In this document: piece after piece, positions 8,526 to 16,372 of the stretch
Layout: the number at the start of each line of letters is the position of its first letter
How positions within the stretch are numbered: position 1 is the first letter of the stretch
Source: Nostoc sp. JL34
GTDB lineage: Bacteria > Cyanobacteriota > Cyanobacteriia > Cyanobacteriales > Nostocaceae
DNA length: 64,000 bases
Direction: 5' to 3'
Assembly (NCBI RefSeq): GCF_017114945.1
Contig: NZ_JABXKQ010000150.1
Span: 19,593-83,592 of the forward strand
Translations under genes and position numbers: made by a program
The notes under the pieces: generated by a model
Told to the model about the DNA's origin: nothing
Databases searched by the model: none
The model's input: only the letters and a program-made list of their open reading frames with translations

Positions 8526-9034
8526 AATTTCTGGAATTTGATATTCAAGATTTGTGTTATAGCCTACATACTTACCTGCTAATTACAGCTTCTATGGCTA
8601 ATAAAAGAGAAACTCACTGCAACAATCAAGTAGATACATTTGCTGAAGCTTTAGCGACAGCGCGACAAATGCAGCAGAACTGGCTAACTTATGGGGTTGA
8701 TTTTGTCAATATTTACGTTGAGGATGTGGAGGGAGACTGGCTAGAAACGTGGGGACATGATGAAATATTAGGTAATTTTCAATTAGATAATATTAAAGAA
8801 TTTCTGGTAAGTAATGATAGTGTAGCTGTTAAGATAAGAGAGCATTTAGGCGAGCGATCGCTGTTTGATTTTGCAGTAAACTTAGATGAAGTTTGGAGAA
8901 TTTCTGAAACCAATGACAGGTTATCTGCTGTAAAAAATCTGTTATCTGGTGAAGGAAATAGTGTTGATACAGATGATATCAGGTTCTTAGATTTAGCAAA
9001 TACTCTAGTGGGAAAGTTAGCAGAGATTTTGTGA
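8522..9034 (+). CDS. Hypothetical protein coupled to the upstream gene
   Basis: 170 residues from a GTG at 8522 that overlaps the stop of the preceding gene (GTGA), the usual sign of translational coupling. An alternative ATG lies at codon 25 (M-A-N-K-R-E-T-H). The protein is acidic and mainly helical, with no signal peptide or membrane segment. The segment A-T-A-R-Q-M-Q-Q-N-W-L-T-Y-G and the acidic Y-V-E-D-V-E-G-D-W-L-E-T-W are its most distinctive parts. I do not recognise a family. As the small acidic partner of a possible nuclease, it could be an immunity or regulatory subunit, but nothing in the sequence proves this. Confidence 0.5.
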   Translation: MKFLEFDIQDLCYSLHTYLLITASMANKRETHCNNQVDTFAEALATARQMQQNWLTYGVDFVNIYVEDVEGDWLETWGHDEILGNFQLDNIKEFLVSNDSVAVKIREHLGERSLFDFAVNLDEVWRISETNDRLSAVKNLLSGEGNSVDTDDIRFLDLANTLVGKLAEIL

Positions 9035-9126
9035 GATTTTTAGTTGCGTAGTGGTAGATTAAATTTTGAAGTTTTATTTTGATTGCCATAGGTTAGCATA
9101 TAGGCGATCGCTTTTCCAGATAAGCT

Positions 9127-9378
9127 TTAATAATCTTTGAGATGTGCAATCTTTATCACCGTTAGTAGTAATGGTTGATTCTGAATTTGGTAAATAATGC
9201 GGTATTCACCCAAACGAAGCTTATACAGCCCTTCGGTGTCCTTCAATGGATGAGCATCTTCTGAACGTGGATTTAATGCTAGTTCCTCTAACTTTTGTGC
9301 TAGCCGTTGCTGCACCTCTGAGTCCAATTCTGTAATTTTCTGCACAGCCGAAGGTACTAATGTTACTTGGTAGCTCAT
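9127..9378 (-). CDS. RelE/ParE family toxin
   Basis: 83 residues, typical for the RelE/ParE superfamily. The order is a beta strand (Y-Q-V-T-L-V-P-S-A), two helices (V-Q-Q-R-L-A-Q-K-L-E-E-L), then P-L-K-D-T-E-G-L-Y-K-L-R-L-G-E-Y-R-I-I-Y-Q-I, the signature central sheet, ending in V-I-K-I-A-H-L-K-D-Y. Family members cleave mRNA on the ribosome or poison gyrase; which applies here cannot be read from the sequence. Its ATG overlaps the stop of the upstream antitoxin-like gene by 4 bases (9375-9378), the normal arrangement of a type II toxin-antitoxin operon. Confidence 0.85.
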   Translation of the reverse strand: MSYQVTLVPSAVQKITELDSEVQQRLAQKLEELALNPRSEDAHPLKDTEGLYKLRLGEYRIIYQIQNQPLLLTVIKIAHLKDY

Positions 9379-9644
9379 ATCCCTAGCTCTCTTTTAATGT
9401 CTTCCAAGGGTGTTGTCCCCAGCTCTGCAATTTCCTCTAGTACCTTATAAGCATCTCTTGCATCAGCCTCATCTAACCTTGCTTCAATTAGCTCATGCAT
9501 CTGCTCTGTTGAGGTAATTTCAATCCCTGGTTCTTCTCTAAGTTTGTCCGTTAATGCATAAAAAGCTTTGCGATTGTCTCGATGTTTCAATACATAAGCT
9601 CTTAACTCTTGTTTAGTCATCCCTTGAAAATTTGCCTTAGTCAT
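9375..9644 (-). CDS. DUF6887-type protein with antitoxin-like C-terminal part
   Basis: 89 residues. The N-terminus (N-F-Q-G-M-T-K-Q-E-L-R-A-Y-V-L-K-H-R-D) is the conserved start of the small cyanobacterial DUF6887 family. The C-terminus (A-Y-K-V-L-E-E-I-A-E-L-G-T-T-P-L-E-D-I-K) is acidic and helical, as expected for the toxin-binding tail of an antitoxin. It overlaps the RelE-type toxin by 4 bases and is itself overlapped at its start by a DUF6888-type frame. The position indicates that it is the antitoxin, while the DUF6887-like head suggests a family link not usually stated. Confidence 0.75.
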   Translation of the reverse strand: MTKANFQGMTKQELRAYVLKHRDNRKAFYALTDKLREEPGIEITSTEQMHELIEARLDEADARDAYKVLEEIAELGTTPLEDIKRELGI

Positions 9645-9778
9645 AAATATCTTACCCTCCCATTTGGCAATATTTCGACTTCAAAACTTTGTCCAGCCAG
9701 AATATAAATACGTGTTGTCCGTTCATCTAATCTCACCAAGTAAATTGGTAGGTACATCTGAGTTAAATCCTGACACAC
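9641..9778 (-). CDS. DUF6888 family small protein, 5' end possibly lost
   Basis: Too short for ordinary gene calling. Read on the minus strand it gives C-Q-D-L-T-Q-M-Y-L-P-I-Y-L-V-R-L-D-E-R, then I-Y-I-L-A-G-Q-S-F-E-V-E-I-L-P-N-G, the DUF6888 family pattern. Its TGA overlaps the ATG of the next gene (9641-9644). Family members are about 55-60 residues. Here the in-frame sequence extends about 7 codons upstream of the only usable start (GTG at 9776-9778) before a stop at 9800-9802, so either a GTG start gives 45 residues or the true start has been destroyed. Confidence 0.6.
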   Translation of the reverse strand: MCQDLTQMYLPIYLVRLDERTTRIYILAGQSFEVEILPNGRVRYL

Positions 9779-10025
9779 TTTAAATAATTCAATTGTTTGT
9801 TAATTAGTTGGTTTTATTCAATATAATAATTAGCAAAATACCAGTAAAAAATACCCAATTTGTAGGGTGCATTATTAAGGCATCGTCTATTAAATAGGAA
9901 TGGCATTGCGAAAAGGTTAATTTATACACCGCACCTTTTCAACTTCAACGCCCAAAGAGCAATTTGACATCAAAAATTACTTTTATCAATATAACTTTAG
10001 CAAAAAAGTTAAATAAGTTTCCATT

Positions 10026-10415
10026 TTGGGAACTATAGACCTATTGAAGGCAGGTAGGTCAAAAGCATTGATTAGTGAAACTGCGAAACTATTGTACCCC
10101 TCGGTGGAGAAATTGGTTCAAGAGATTGTGGCAATTAACCACGCATGGAAAGTGGCTTGTGAATTATTCGGACAAGATTCACCCCTATCTGTTTCTTCAC
10201 GGGATTTAAAAACCTGTTTGCAGGTGCGTTTGTTGCGAAGCTATGCACCAAAACAGGTTTATTTAATTGAGGATAAACAATCAGAAGGTGAACCACTTTA
10301 CAGCTTACGTCTTCGGAAACCTATAGGAGAACGCCTGTATGCAGAGCATCTCCCAATACGAATAGCTGAAGAAGTTCTTACGGATAAAGAATTAAAGCAA
10401 TTCAAAAAGATATAA
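10026..10415 (+). CDS. Hypothetical protein directly upstream of zorA-like gene
   Basis: 129 residues from a TTG at 10026; another TTG at about codon 15, preceded by a purine-rich GGCAGGTAGG stretch, is an alternative start. I do not recognise a family. The first half is helical (A-K-L-L-Y-P-S-V-E-K-L-V-Q-E-I). The second half looks mixed alpha/beta (A-P-K-Q-V-Y-L-I-E-D, E-P-L-Y-S-L-R-L-R-K-P-I-G-E-R-L). There is no signal peptide or membrane segment. It ends 25 bases before the ZorA-like gene on the same strand and is probably in the same operon. It is a candidate accessory or replacement component of this Zorya-like system. Confidence 0.6.
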   Translation: MGTIDLLKAGRSKALISETAKLLYPSVEKLVQEIVAINHAWKVACELFGQDSPLSVSSRDLKTCLQVRLLRSYAPKQVYLIEDKQSEGEPLYSLRLRKPIGERLYAEHLPIRIAEEVLTDKELKQFKKI

Positions 10416-10440
10416 CCAAGACAAACAAGAGGGGTGCAGC

Positions 10441-12948
10441 GTGGAAATAACAAAAGTTTGGAACATTATTTGGCATAACGAACCTTTTCATTGGGCAATT
10501 GCTTTTGTGTTAATAGTTGCAATTATTGTCGAGCTTTACACATTATTGCAGTATTGTGGCACAGATGGAGCCTCTATTAAATTTTTGAGTAATTTTAAAA
10601 AGGGTAAAAATGTAAAGCTTTCAAACAAAATTCGCCCCTGGTTAAAAGACCATCTAGGAACTGATGACTCTAGTAGATTCAGACAACAAGATGGTAACTT
10701 CATACTTATAAAGTATCCATCTGTCTTAGCCCACCCAATACCTCGCAGTTCCCTACGCTTCGTGACAACCTTATGTACTGCTATTGGTCTTTTAGGAACC
10801 TTTTATGGTATACAACAGGGACTCCAAGGAATTAATTTATCTACAGAAGATACCAAAGAACTGATAACTGCCAGTAAAGAGCTACTGGTGGGAATGAAAA
10901 CAGCTTTCTCCACTTCCATGATGGGGCTTGGTTCTGGTAGCTTGTTTCTTCTAGTTTTGTTTGGGTGTGATTCGCTACGCCAGATACGGCGTGATAGTTT
11001 GCGTCACAAATTGAAGGCGATCGCAACTTTAAAAACAACAGACAATGCCAACCATGAAATAGCTGAAGCACTTACTCTTGTAGCAAAAAACTTGACTGGG
11101 TTAAAGCAGCTAAATGCAGAAGGCATTGGTCAAGCTGTAGGTAGGAGTATTGCAGAACAACTCGCAGGTTTAAATCAGTTGTCAGCCCAAGCTATTGGTC
11201 AAGCCGTAGGTCAGCAGATTAAGCCAGCCTTGGGAGAAATATTCAAAGAACAGAAAAAACTCCGAGAAATTCAAGAAAACCAGGGACAGAGAGTTTTAGA
11301 AGAGCTCATCAAAGATTTGCGAATTCAGGTACTCGAACCGATTGCAGATCGACTAGATAAAAGTGCAGAGTTAACCCAACAAGCTTCCGAAGCTGTGCTG
11401 ACTCTGCATAGAGAATTGAGTGGTATATCTCAAAGTTTGGCAAGTTCCATCCTGACAATTGAGAACTTTCAAAAAAAGACTTTGGTAGAACTCCAAGGAT
11501 TTGCTAAGAATTTGGGAGACACTCTCAATCAATTTAAAACAGATACAAAAGGGGTTTTACAGCAAACAGCCGACGAAATTAATCGAGCTGTAGATCAGAG
11601 TATCCAAGGACTGACAGCCCAGCGAAGTGCTTTTGAAACAAGTGCAGTGCAAGCTGCTGCTACCTTCCGAGGAATTCGAGAGGAACTTCAGACAGCGCTA
11701 CAAGAACGTGCAGCAGTAGAACAGCAGATGCTTCAAGGATTTGCTAACAATATGGGACAAACTTTGAGTCAATTCCAAACTGAAACTACGGCAGTTATAC
11801 AACAAACAGCCCACGAAATTAATCGAGGTGTAGTTCAGAGTATCGAAGGAATGACAGCCCAGCGAAGTGCTTTTGAAGCAAGTGCAGTGCAAGCTGCTGC
11901 TACCTTCCGAGGAATTCGAGAGGAACTTCAGACAGCGCTACAAGAACGTGCAGCAGTAGAACAGCAGATGCTTCAAGGATTTGCTAACAATATGGGACAA
12001 ACTTTGAGTCAATTCCAAACTGAAACTACGGCAGTTATACAACAAACAGCCCACGAAATTAATCGAGGTGTAGTTCAGAGTATCGAAGGAATGACAGCCC
12101 AGCGAAGTGCTTTTGAAGCAAGTGCAGTGCAAGCTGCTGCTACCTTCCGAGGAATTCGAGAGGAACTGCAAACAGCACTACAAGAACGCGCAATAGTAGA
12201 ACAGGAGACGCTTCAAGCTACTCGGACTGGAATTATCCATATTCTCACCCAAGCAAATAGAACCTTTCATGAGCAAACTAATACTCTACAAACAGTTGGT
12301 AATCAAGCTTCTGGGTTGATGAATGGTGCGAAGGATAATCTTCTGGCTACTTTAGGAAATATCGACGCAACACTCACAGCTACCCGCCAAACAGTAGAAG
12401 ATGATTTGACAAAATTTAGGGAAGAATATCAAACAAATTTACAGACATTCTTTCACAAACAAAACAACTTACTTGAGGTGACGCTAGGCAAACAACAGGA
12501 AGGATTATCTGGGGTTGTGAATAATCTCGATCAAGTCTTCAGGGAGGAATTTGAAAGACGTAGTAAATTGACTCAAGAAGTAGACGAAAGTATGACAAAA
12601 ATTCAGAAGTCCGTCGAACAAATTAACCAATTAGTTATTGCGGCTGGATTAAACGATTCACAACGACTAATACAACTAGCAAATCTTACTACTGATATTG
12701 CCAAGCAAGTGAACATAGTTGACAAGTCATACAAAAATTTGAATGAAAAATTCGATAATAGCCTTCAGGCTTGGCAAAGTCATCTTGAAGTTTCTATGCA
12801 AAGGACTGTTGATTCACAGTTAAGCTTTTTCCAGCAAGCAGATACTTCTATGGCTAGAGTTTGCGGAGGTTTACTAGAGACAGCAAAAGTTCTAGTTGCT
12901 GCACATGATAACCGCCAATTTGGTAATAGTGGAAGTAGTCATGGATGA
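10441..12948 (+). CDS. ZorA-like MotA/TolQ/ExbB family motor protein with long coiled tail
   Basis: 835 residues from a GTG preceded by GAGGGG. Membrane segments lie near residues 18-37, 113-130 (G-L-L-G-T-F-Y-G-I-Q-Q-G-L) and 153-176 (M-K-T-A-F-S-T-S-M-M-G-L-G-S-G-S). The last two are the conserved pore helices of MotA/TolQ/ExbB proton channels. The remaining 650 residues are a long helical, Gln/Ala-rich cytoplasmic tail containing 80-residue tandem repeats at about 341-580. A short MotA-type head with a very long intracellular tail is the defining shape of ZorA, the ion-driven stator of the Zorya anti-phage system. It overlaps the MotB-like partner by 8 bases. Without ZorB and ZorC next door it could be mistaken for a generic MotA-type protein. 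Confidence 0.85.
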   Translation: MEITKVWNIIWHNEPFHWAIAFVLIVAIIVELYTLLQYCGTDGASIKFLSNFKKGKNVKLSNKIRPWLKDHLGTDDSSRFRQQDGNFILIKYPSVLAHPIPRSSLRFVTTLCTAIGLLGTFYGIQQGLQGINLSTEDTKELITASKELLVGMKTAFSTSMMGLGSGSLFLLVLFGCDSLRQIRRDSLRHKLKAIATLKTTDNANHEIAEALTLVAKNLTGLKQLNAEGIGQAVGRSIAEQLAGLNQLSAQAIGQAVGQQIKPALGEIFKEQKKLREIQENQGQRVLEELIKDLRIQVLEPIADRLDKSAELTQQASEAVLTLHRELSGISQSLASSILTIENFQKKTLVELQGFAKNLGDTLNQFKTDTKGVLQQTADEINRAVDQSIQGLTAQRSAFETSAVQAAATFRGIREELQTALQERAAVEQQMLQGFANNMGQTLSQFQTETTAVIQQTAHEINRGVVQSIEGMTAQRSAFEASAVQAAATFRGIREELQTALQERAAVEQQMLQGFANNMGQTLSQFQTETTAVIQQTAHEINRGVVQSIEGMTAQRSAFEASAVQAAATFRGIREELQTALQERAIVEQETLQATRTGIIHILTQANRTFHEQTNTLQTVGNQASGLMNGAKDNLLATLGNIDATLTATRQTVEDDLTKFREEYQTNLQTFFHKQNNLLEVTLGKQQEGLSGVVNNLDQVFREEFERRSKLTQEVDESMTKIQKSVEQINQLVIAAGLNDSQRLIQLANLTTDIAKQVNIVDKSYKNLNEKFDNSLQAWQSHLEVSMQRTVDSQLSFFQQADTSMARVCGGLLETAKVLVAAHDNRQFGNSGSSHG
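11639..12167 (+). repeat. Exact 240-bp tandem duplication inside the zorA-like gene
   Basis: The 289 bases at 11639-11927 are identical to 11879-12167, i.e. a 240-bp (80-codon) period. An older, diverged copy precedes it (about 11461-11700). The repeat is in frame and adds 80 residues of helical tail per unit. Base-perfect identity points to a recent duplication or to gene conversion. Confidence 0.95.
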
Positions 12949-13591
12949 TTTTATCAGAGGTGAAATTAATGCAGAGATTGTAGAGGAGGATGACTCTAGT
13001 ATCTATCTGTCTATTGCCGATATAATGTCTAGTTTACTAATGTTTTTTGCGTTGCTATTTATCACTACACTACTCCAACTTGCACAAAAAGATGCACCAA
13101 AACGGGTAGTAATTGGTAATGTTGTGGGACAGATGAAAAGCAATAACATCAATGTTAAAGTCAACCCAGAAACAGGGGATGTCAGTATCCAAGAATCAAT
13201 TCTTTTTGCCAAGGGAAGTACAGAACTTAAACCAGAAGGTAAAACCTTCCTACGCAGCTTTATTCCTGTTTACAGTGGCGTTATTTTCTCAAAACCAGAA
13301 TTTGAGAAGGAAATTAGCCGGGTAGTCATAGAAGGTCACACTAGCTCAGATGGAGACAATAAAACCAATCTACAACTAAGCTTGTTGCGATCAGCATCAG
13401 TTTACAACTACATTTTCTATGATATGAATTTCCCTACCAAAGCACCTTTAAGCCAGAAAATATTAGCTGCTGGTCGTGGAGAAATAGAATCTGACAAGAA
13501 ACGTGATAATCCAGGCGATCGCAAGGTAGTTTTCCGCTTTCAGTTTCGCAGTGATGAGTTAAAGAAAGATACTGTAAAAACCTCTCTTTAA
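12941..13591 (+). CDS. ZorB-like MotB/OmpA family protein
   Basis: 216 residues from the ATG at 12941, which overlaps the ZorA-like stop (ATGGATGA); a longer frame from 12896 adds an unlikely 15 residues. After an acidic N-terminus there is one membrane helix at about residues 28-45. It starts with S-I-A-D-I-M-S-S-L-L-M-F-F, and Asp27 sits where MotB-type proteins carry the proton-binding aspartate. The C-terminal part is an OmpA-like peptidoglycan-binding domain: V-V-I-E-G-H-T-S-S-D-G, then N-L-Q-L-S-L-L-R-S-A-S-V, and N-P-G-D-R-K-V-V-F-R. With ZorA it would form a cell-wall-anchored, ion-driven motor that senses phage entry. Confidence 0.87.
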   Translation: MDDFIRGEINAEIVEEDDSSIYLSIADIMSSLLMFFALLFITTLLQLAQKDAPKRVVIGNVVGQMKSNNINVKVNPETGDVSIQESILFAKGSTELKPEGKTFLRSFIPVYSGVIFSKPEFEKEISRVVIEGHTSSDGDNKTNLQLSLLRSASVYNYIFYDMNFPTKAPLSQKILAAGRGEIESDKKRDNPGDRKVVFRFQFRSDELKKDTVKTSL

Positions 13592-13604
13592 AAGAGCTAA
13601 AAAA

Positions 13605-14990
13605 TTGAATTCTCAGTTTTCCATTCCTTCCCTACCTGAAACTCCCCAGTGTAGTCCTAATCAACTTATTCAACTTGCAAGTAAGTTACCAAATGCAACA
13701 ATATTAATACCAAGTGTTGATAAAGTATTGGAAGCTATTGAACAGGGTAAAGCTGATCGAGTAAGTAGGTTGGACTGGATTTACTGCATCCATGCTAAAG
13801 CACAGTGGGATCAGCAAAATATTGACCGATCTAGGAAAATATCAGCAGCCATTTGGAAGGTAGCAATTTCTAACTCATGGTTGCAACATCAGCTATTGTG
13901 GCGTTTAGCTCTTTATTATGGTGATTGGCAAGAACAGGTGTTAGCACAGTCTTTCGCTGAATCTTTTGATATCTTTGCTAATTCTGATTTAGTTAGTCAC
14001 CTGCTACCATTTCAAATTATTCGGGCATTTCGCAGTACACAAGCAGGTATAGAATTAGCAAAAATTGCTTGTGAACACCGTATTAATCGAACTGAATTGC
14101 TAAACATAATCAAAGAATATTTACCTGTTTGGATTCCATTATTCAGCAACTTTATAGAAGACATAACTCCCTATTTTACTACAATTCGCTCTCCAAATCA
14201 GCAGCAAGTTATATGGCTACTAAGTTGTTTGGATGAAATGTCAGATAGTCAGCAAATAAAAGCTGTTAATCATTTACTCACTAATGTTTCCAATGATATA
14301 GCTAGCAATCATTCTTTACTGGTTGATTGGTTGAGACATAACTATAGAAATGGTGAAAATTGGTATAAACTTTCAGATCCAGCAAGGCAAAGACTTCGAG
14401 AGTGGATTGGAGGTATCAATTATGGTGATTTCCAAAAGTTAGTAAATCTCATATTGAACAAGCTAGATTTAGAAAACTTCGAGTCAAATCGGCTATGTAG
14501 CCGCAGGGATTTTTGGGCTAATTACAGTAACCGCTTTGAACGGCTTCGTATCTTGTTACCCAAGACATCACAAATTGCCATAGGGTATCAAATCCAAGGT
14601 GATGTTGATCTATTAGAGGATGATGGTAGCGACCCAACAGAGGTTTGTATATTCGATTTTGGTGAGTGGTTTGTAGTCGAATTCTTTCGTGGAAGAGGTA
14701 GTGAGACACGCCTGTTTCCGAAAAATTCCAGAAATGAGCAAATCCTTTTTAGTGAATCCACACTTTCAGTCAAGCGGATTCGTTGTCTGGGTGGCGATAA
14801 GCACGATCATGAATTTCTTTGGCAATTCTTTTGCCGCCAATGGCTTGCAAATAAGGGAATTAACCCAAATCCAGGTACTGAATCTTACAGAAACCCGACA
14901 GCAGATCAATTACAACAGCGAGAAAACAGGCTTGGGCGGTGGAAAAGAGAAATTGAATATCTGGAACGGCAACATCGAGTCTATGTGTGA
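13605..14990 (+). CDS. ZorC-like EH-signature domain protein
   Basis: 461 residues from a TTG at 13605, 13 bases after the ZorB-like stop. Most of the chain is helical. The C-terminal third carries the EH-signature pattern: F-D-F-G-E-W-F-V-V-E-F-F-R-G-R-G near residues 345-362, then S-E-S-T-L-S-V-K-R-I, then H-D-H-E-F-L-W-Q-F-F near 399-410, and a closing G-I-N-P-N-P-G. ZorC is the EH-signature component of type I Zorya and acts on or recognises invading DNA together with ZorD. Here no ZorD (Snf2-type helicase/nuclease) follows; the next 550 bases hold only a decayed DUF5615 gene. Confidence 0.78.
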   Translation: MNSQFSIPSLPETPQCSPNQLIQLASKLPNATILIPSVDKVLEAIEQGKADRVSRLDWIYCIHAKAQWDQQNIDRSRKISAAIWKVAISNSWLQHQLLWRLALYYGDWQEQVLAQSFAESFDIFANSDLVSHLLPFQIIRAFRSTQAGIELAKIACEHRINRTELLNIIKEYLPVWIPLFSNFIEDITPYFTTIRSPNQQQVIWLLSCLDEMSDSQQIKAVNHLLTNVSNDIASNHSLLVDWLRHNYRNGENWYKLSDPARQRLREWIGGINYGDFQKLVNLILNKLDLENFESNRLCSRRDFWANYSNRFERLRILLPKTSQIAIGYQIQGDVDLLEDDGSDPTEVCIFDFGEWFVVEFFRGRGSETRLFPKNSRNEQILFSESTLSVKRIRCLGGDKHDHEFLWQFFCRQWLANKGINPNPGTESYRNPTADQLQQRENRLGRWKREIEYLERQHRVYV

Positions 14991-15011
14991 TATTAGAAAT
15001 TTTTATAGAGA

Positions 15012-15290
15012 CTACTGATGCACAATAATGGTGTCTCGATTTATTTCAATATAGGAATGCTGCTTAAACAATTCAACTACAGATTGGAAGTTAGCTATAA
15101 AAAGTAAAAAGGGATTCCAATTCTGAGTTATTGATATTCCCTGTCGTGATTAAAAGTAATTTATAAGGTTGCTGAACTGTTAAAAAAGAGTTGACAAAAT
15201 CCACATCTTTAGTAATTAAAATTCGATTCTGTTGAATTGATACGGCATTAATCTCATTATCTGGCGTAGCATTTTCTCCTAATTTTTGTT
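15012..15290 (-). pseudogene. DUF5615 (PIN-like) toxin relic
   Basis: On the minus strand the frame reads L-G-E-N-A-T-P-D-N-E-I-N-A then I-L-I-T-K-D-V-D-F-V and L-L-L-I-T-T-G-N-I. This is the middle and end of a DUF5615 PIN-like protein (A-T-D-x-E-I, I-x-T-K-D-x-D-F, T-G-N motifs). The normal N-terminus (L-D-E-N segment) is missing. A frameshift after L-E-S-L-F requires a change of frame to read A-N-F-Q-S-V-V-E-L-F to the TAG at 15012-15014. It fills most of the gap behind the zorC-like gene; 15291-15540 shows nothing further. Confidence 0.75.
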
Positions 15291-15540
15291 GTTATTTTCT
15301 AATTCTAGATGCGAACTGACAGCAGTCCATTGCGATCGCACTAAGCTAGATATTAAAATATTTTATGTATTAAATAATACTAATATTGTCATTATGACAC
15401 GGTGATCGCATCCATTCAACCCCCTTCAAAATGCACCACAACCACGTTAAGCTGGACTAGAGTAGCAATTTATTGCGCTTTTTAATATGCAAATCTCTGT
15501 TCTTGTCAAATTTTAATTTTTTCTGCTTGAGAAACCCGGA

Positions 15541-16263
15541 ATGCTAGACCGAATTTTTGATTACCTCGACTTTCATTTCAGCGTTGAAGCCCCGATAGTT
15601 CTGCTGATCCTGGTGCTTTTAGAGGCGCTGTTATCTGCCGACAATGCCATCGCCCTCGCTGCGATCGCTCGGGGGCTGGAAGACAAAGAACTTGAGCGCA
15701 AAGCTTTGAACTTTGGTTTAGTCGTTGCCTATGTGCTGCGAATCACCCTGATTTTAACTGCCACTTGGGTACAACAATTCTGGCAATTTGAATTATTGGG
15801 CGCTGCTTATCTGCTTTGGTTGGTATTCCAACACTTTACCTCGGAAGAATCCAAAGACGATCGCCATCACGGGCCGCGCTTTAATTCATTGTTGCAAGCG
15901 ATACCCGTAATTGCATTTACAGATTTGGCATTTTCTTTGGATAGCGTGACAACTGCGATCGCAGTTTCTCAAGAAAAATGGCTAGTACTGACGGGTGCAA
16001 CAATTGGTATTATTACGCTGCGATTCATGGCGGGATTGTTTATCCGTTGGCTAGACGAATATGAAAACCTAGAAGACGCAGGCTATGTAACTGTGGCCTT
16101 GGTGGGCTTACGTTTGTTGTTGAAAGTGGTGAACGATAGTTTAGTTCCACCAGAATGGATCATGATTGCTGCCATCTTCCTGATTTTAGGCTGGGGATTT
16201 TCTAAGCGCGTTAGTACTGAATTACCCCAAGTGGAACCAGAAAAGAGCGAAGTCTCTAAGTAA
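15541..16263 (+). CDS. TerC family integral membrane protein
   Basis: 240 residues with about seven membrane helices. The family signatures are present: L-E-A-L-L-S-A-D-N-A-I-A-L-A near residue 27-40 and T-D-L-A-F-S-L-D-S-V-T-T-A-I near 127-140, each carrying the paired acidic residue of TerC/Alx-type proteins. Members are linked to tellurite resistance and, in bacteria such as E. coli and Bacillus, to manganese export during metal loading of secreted proteins. The substrate here is not readable from sequence. The ATG at 15541 opens directly on M-L-D-R-I-F-D. It is convergent with ndk, separated by palindromic repeats. Confidence 0.88.
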   Translation: MLDRIFDYLDFHFSVEAPIVLLILVLLEALLSADNAIALAAIARGLEDKELERKALNFGLVVAYVLRITLILTATWVQQFWQFELLGAAYLLWLVFQHFTSEESKDDRHHGPRFNSLLQAIPVIAFTDLAFSLDSVTTAIAVSQEKWLVLTGATIGIITLRFMAGLFIRWLDEYENLEDAGYVTVALVGLRLLLKVVNDSLVPPEWIMIAAIFLILGWGFSKRVSTELPQVEPEKSEVSK

Positions 16264-16309
16264 GTGAGGAGTGAGGAGTGAGAAATTTTTAATTCCTAAC
16301 TCCTTTACA

Positions 16310-16366
16310 GACGCGATTAATCGCGTCTCTACTCCTAACTTTTGTACAGACGCGATTAATCGTGTC
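16310..16366. repeat. Two palindromic repeats between convergent genes
   Basis: An 18-bp perfect palindrome GACGCGATTAATCGCGTC (16310-16327) is followed by a near copy with one change (16349-16366). They sit between the convergent terC-type gene and ndk and may act as a bidirectional terminator, although neither is followed by a clear T run. Confidence 0.7.
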
Positions 16367-16372
16367 TCCCCC

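Noticed and set aside
12896..12940. Longer N-terminus for the ZorB-like protein
   Set aside because: It would overlap zorA by 53 bases and add 15 residues unlike MotB-type starts; the ATG at 12941 fits better.
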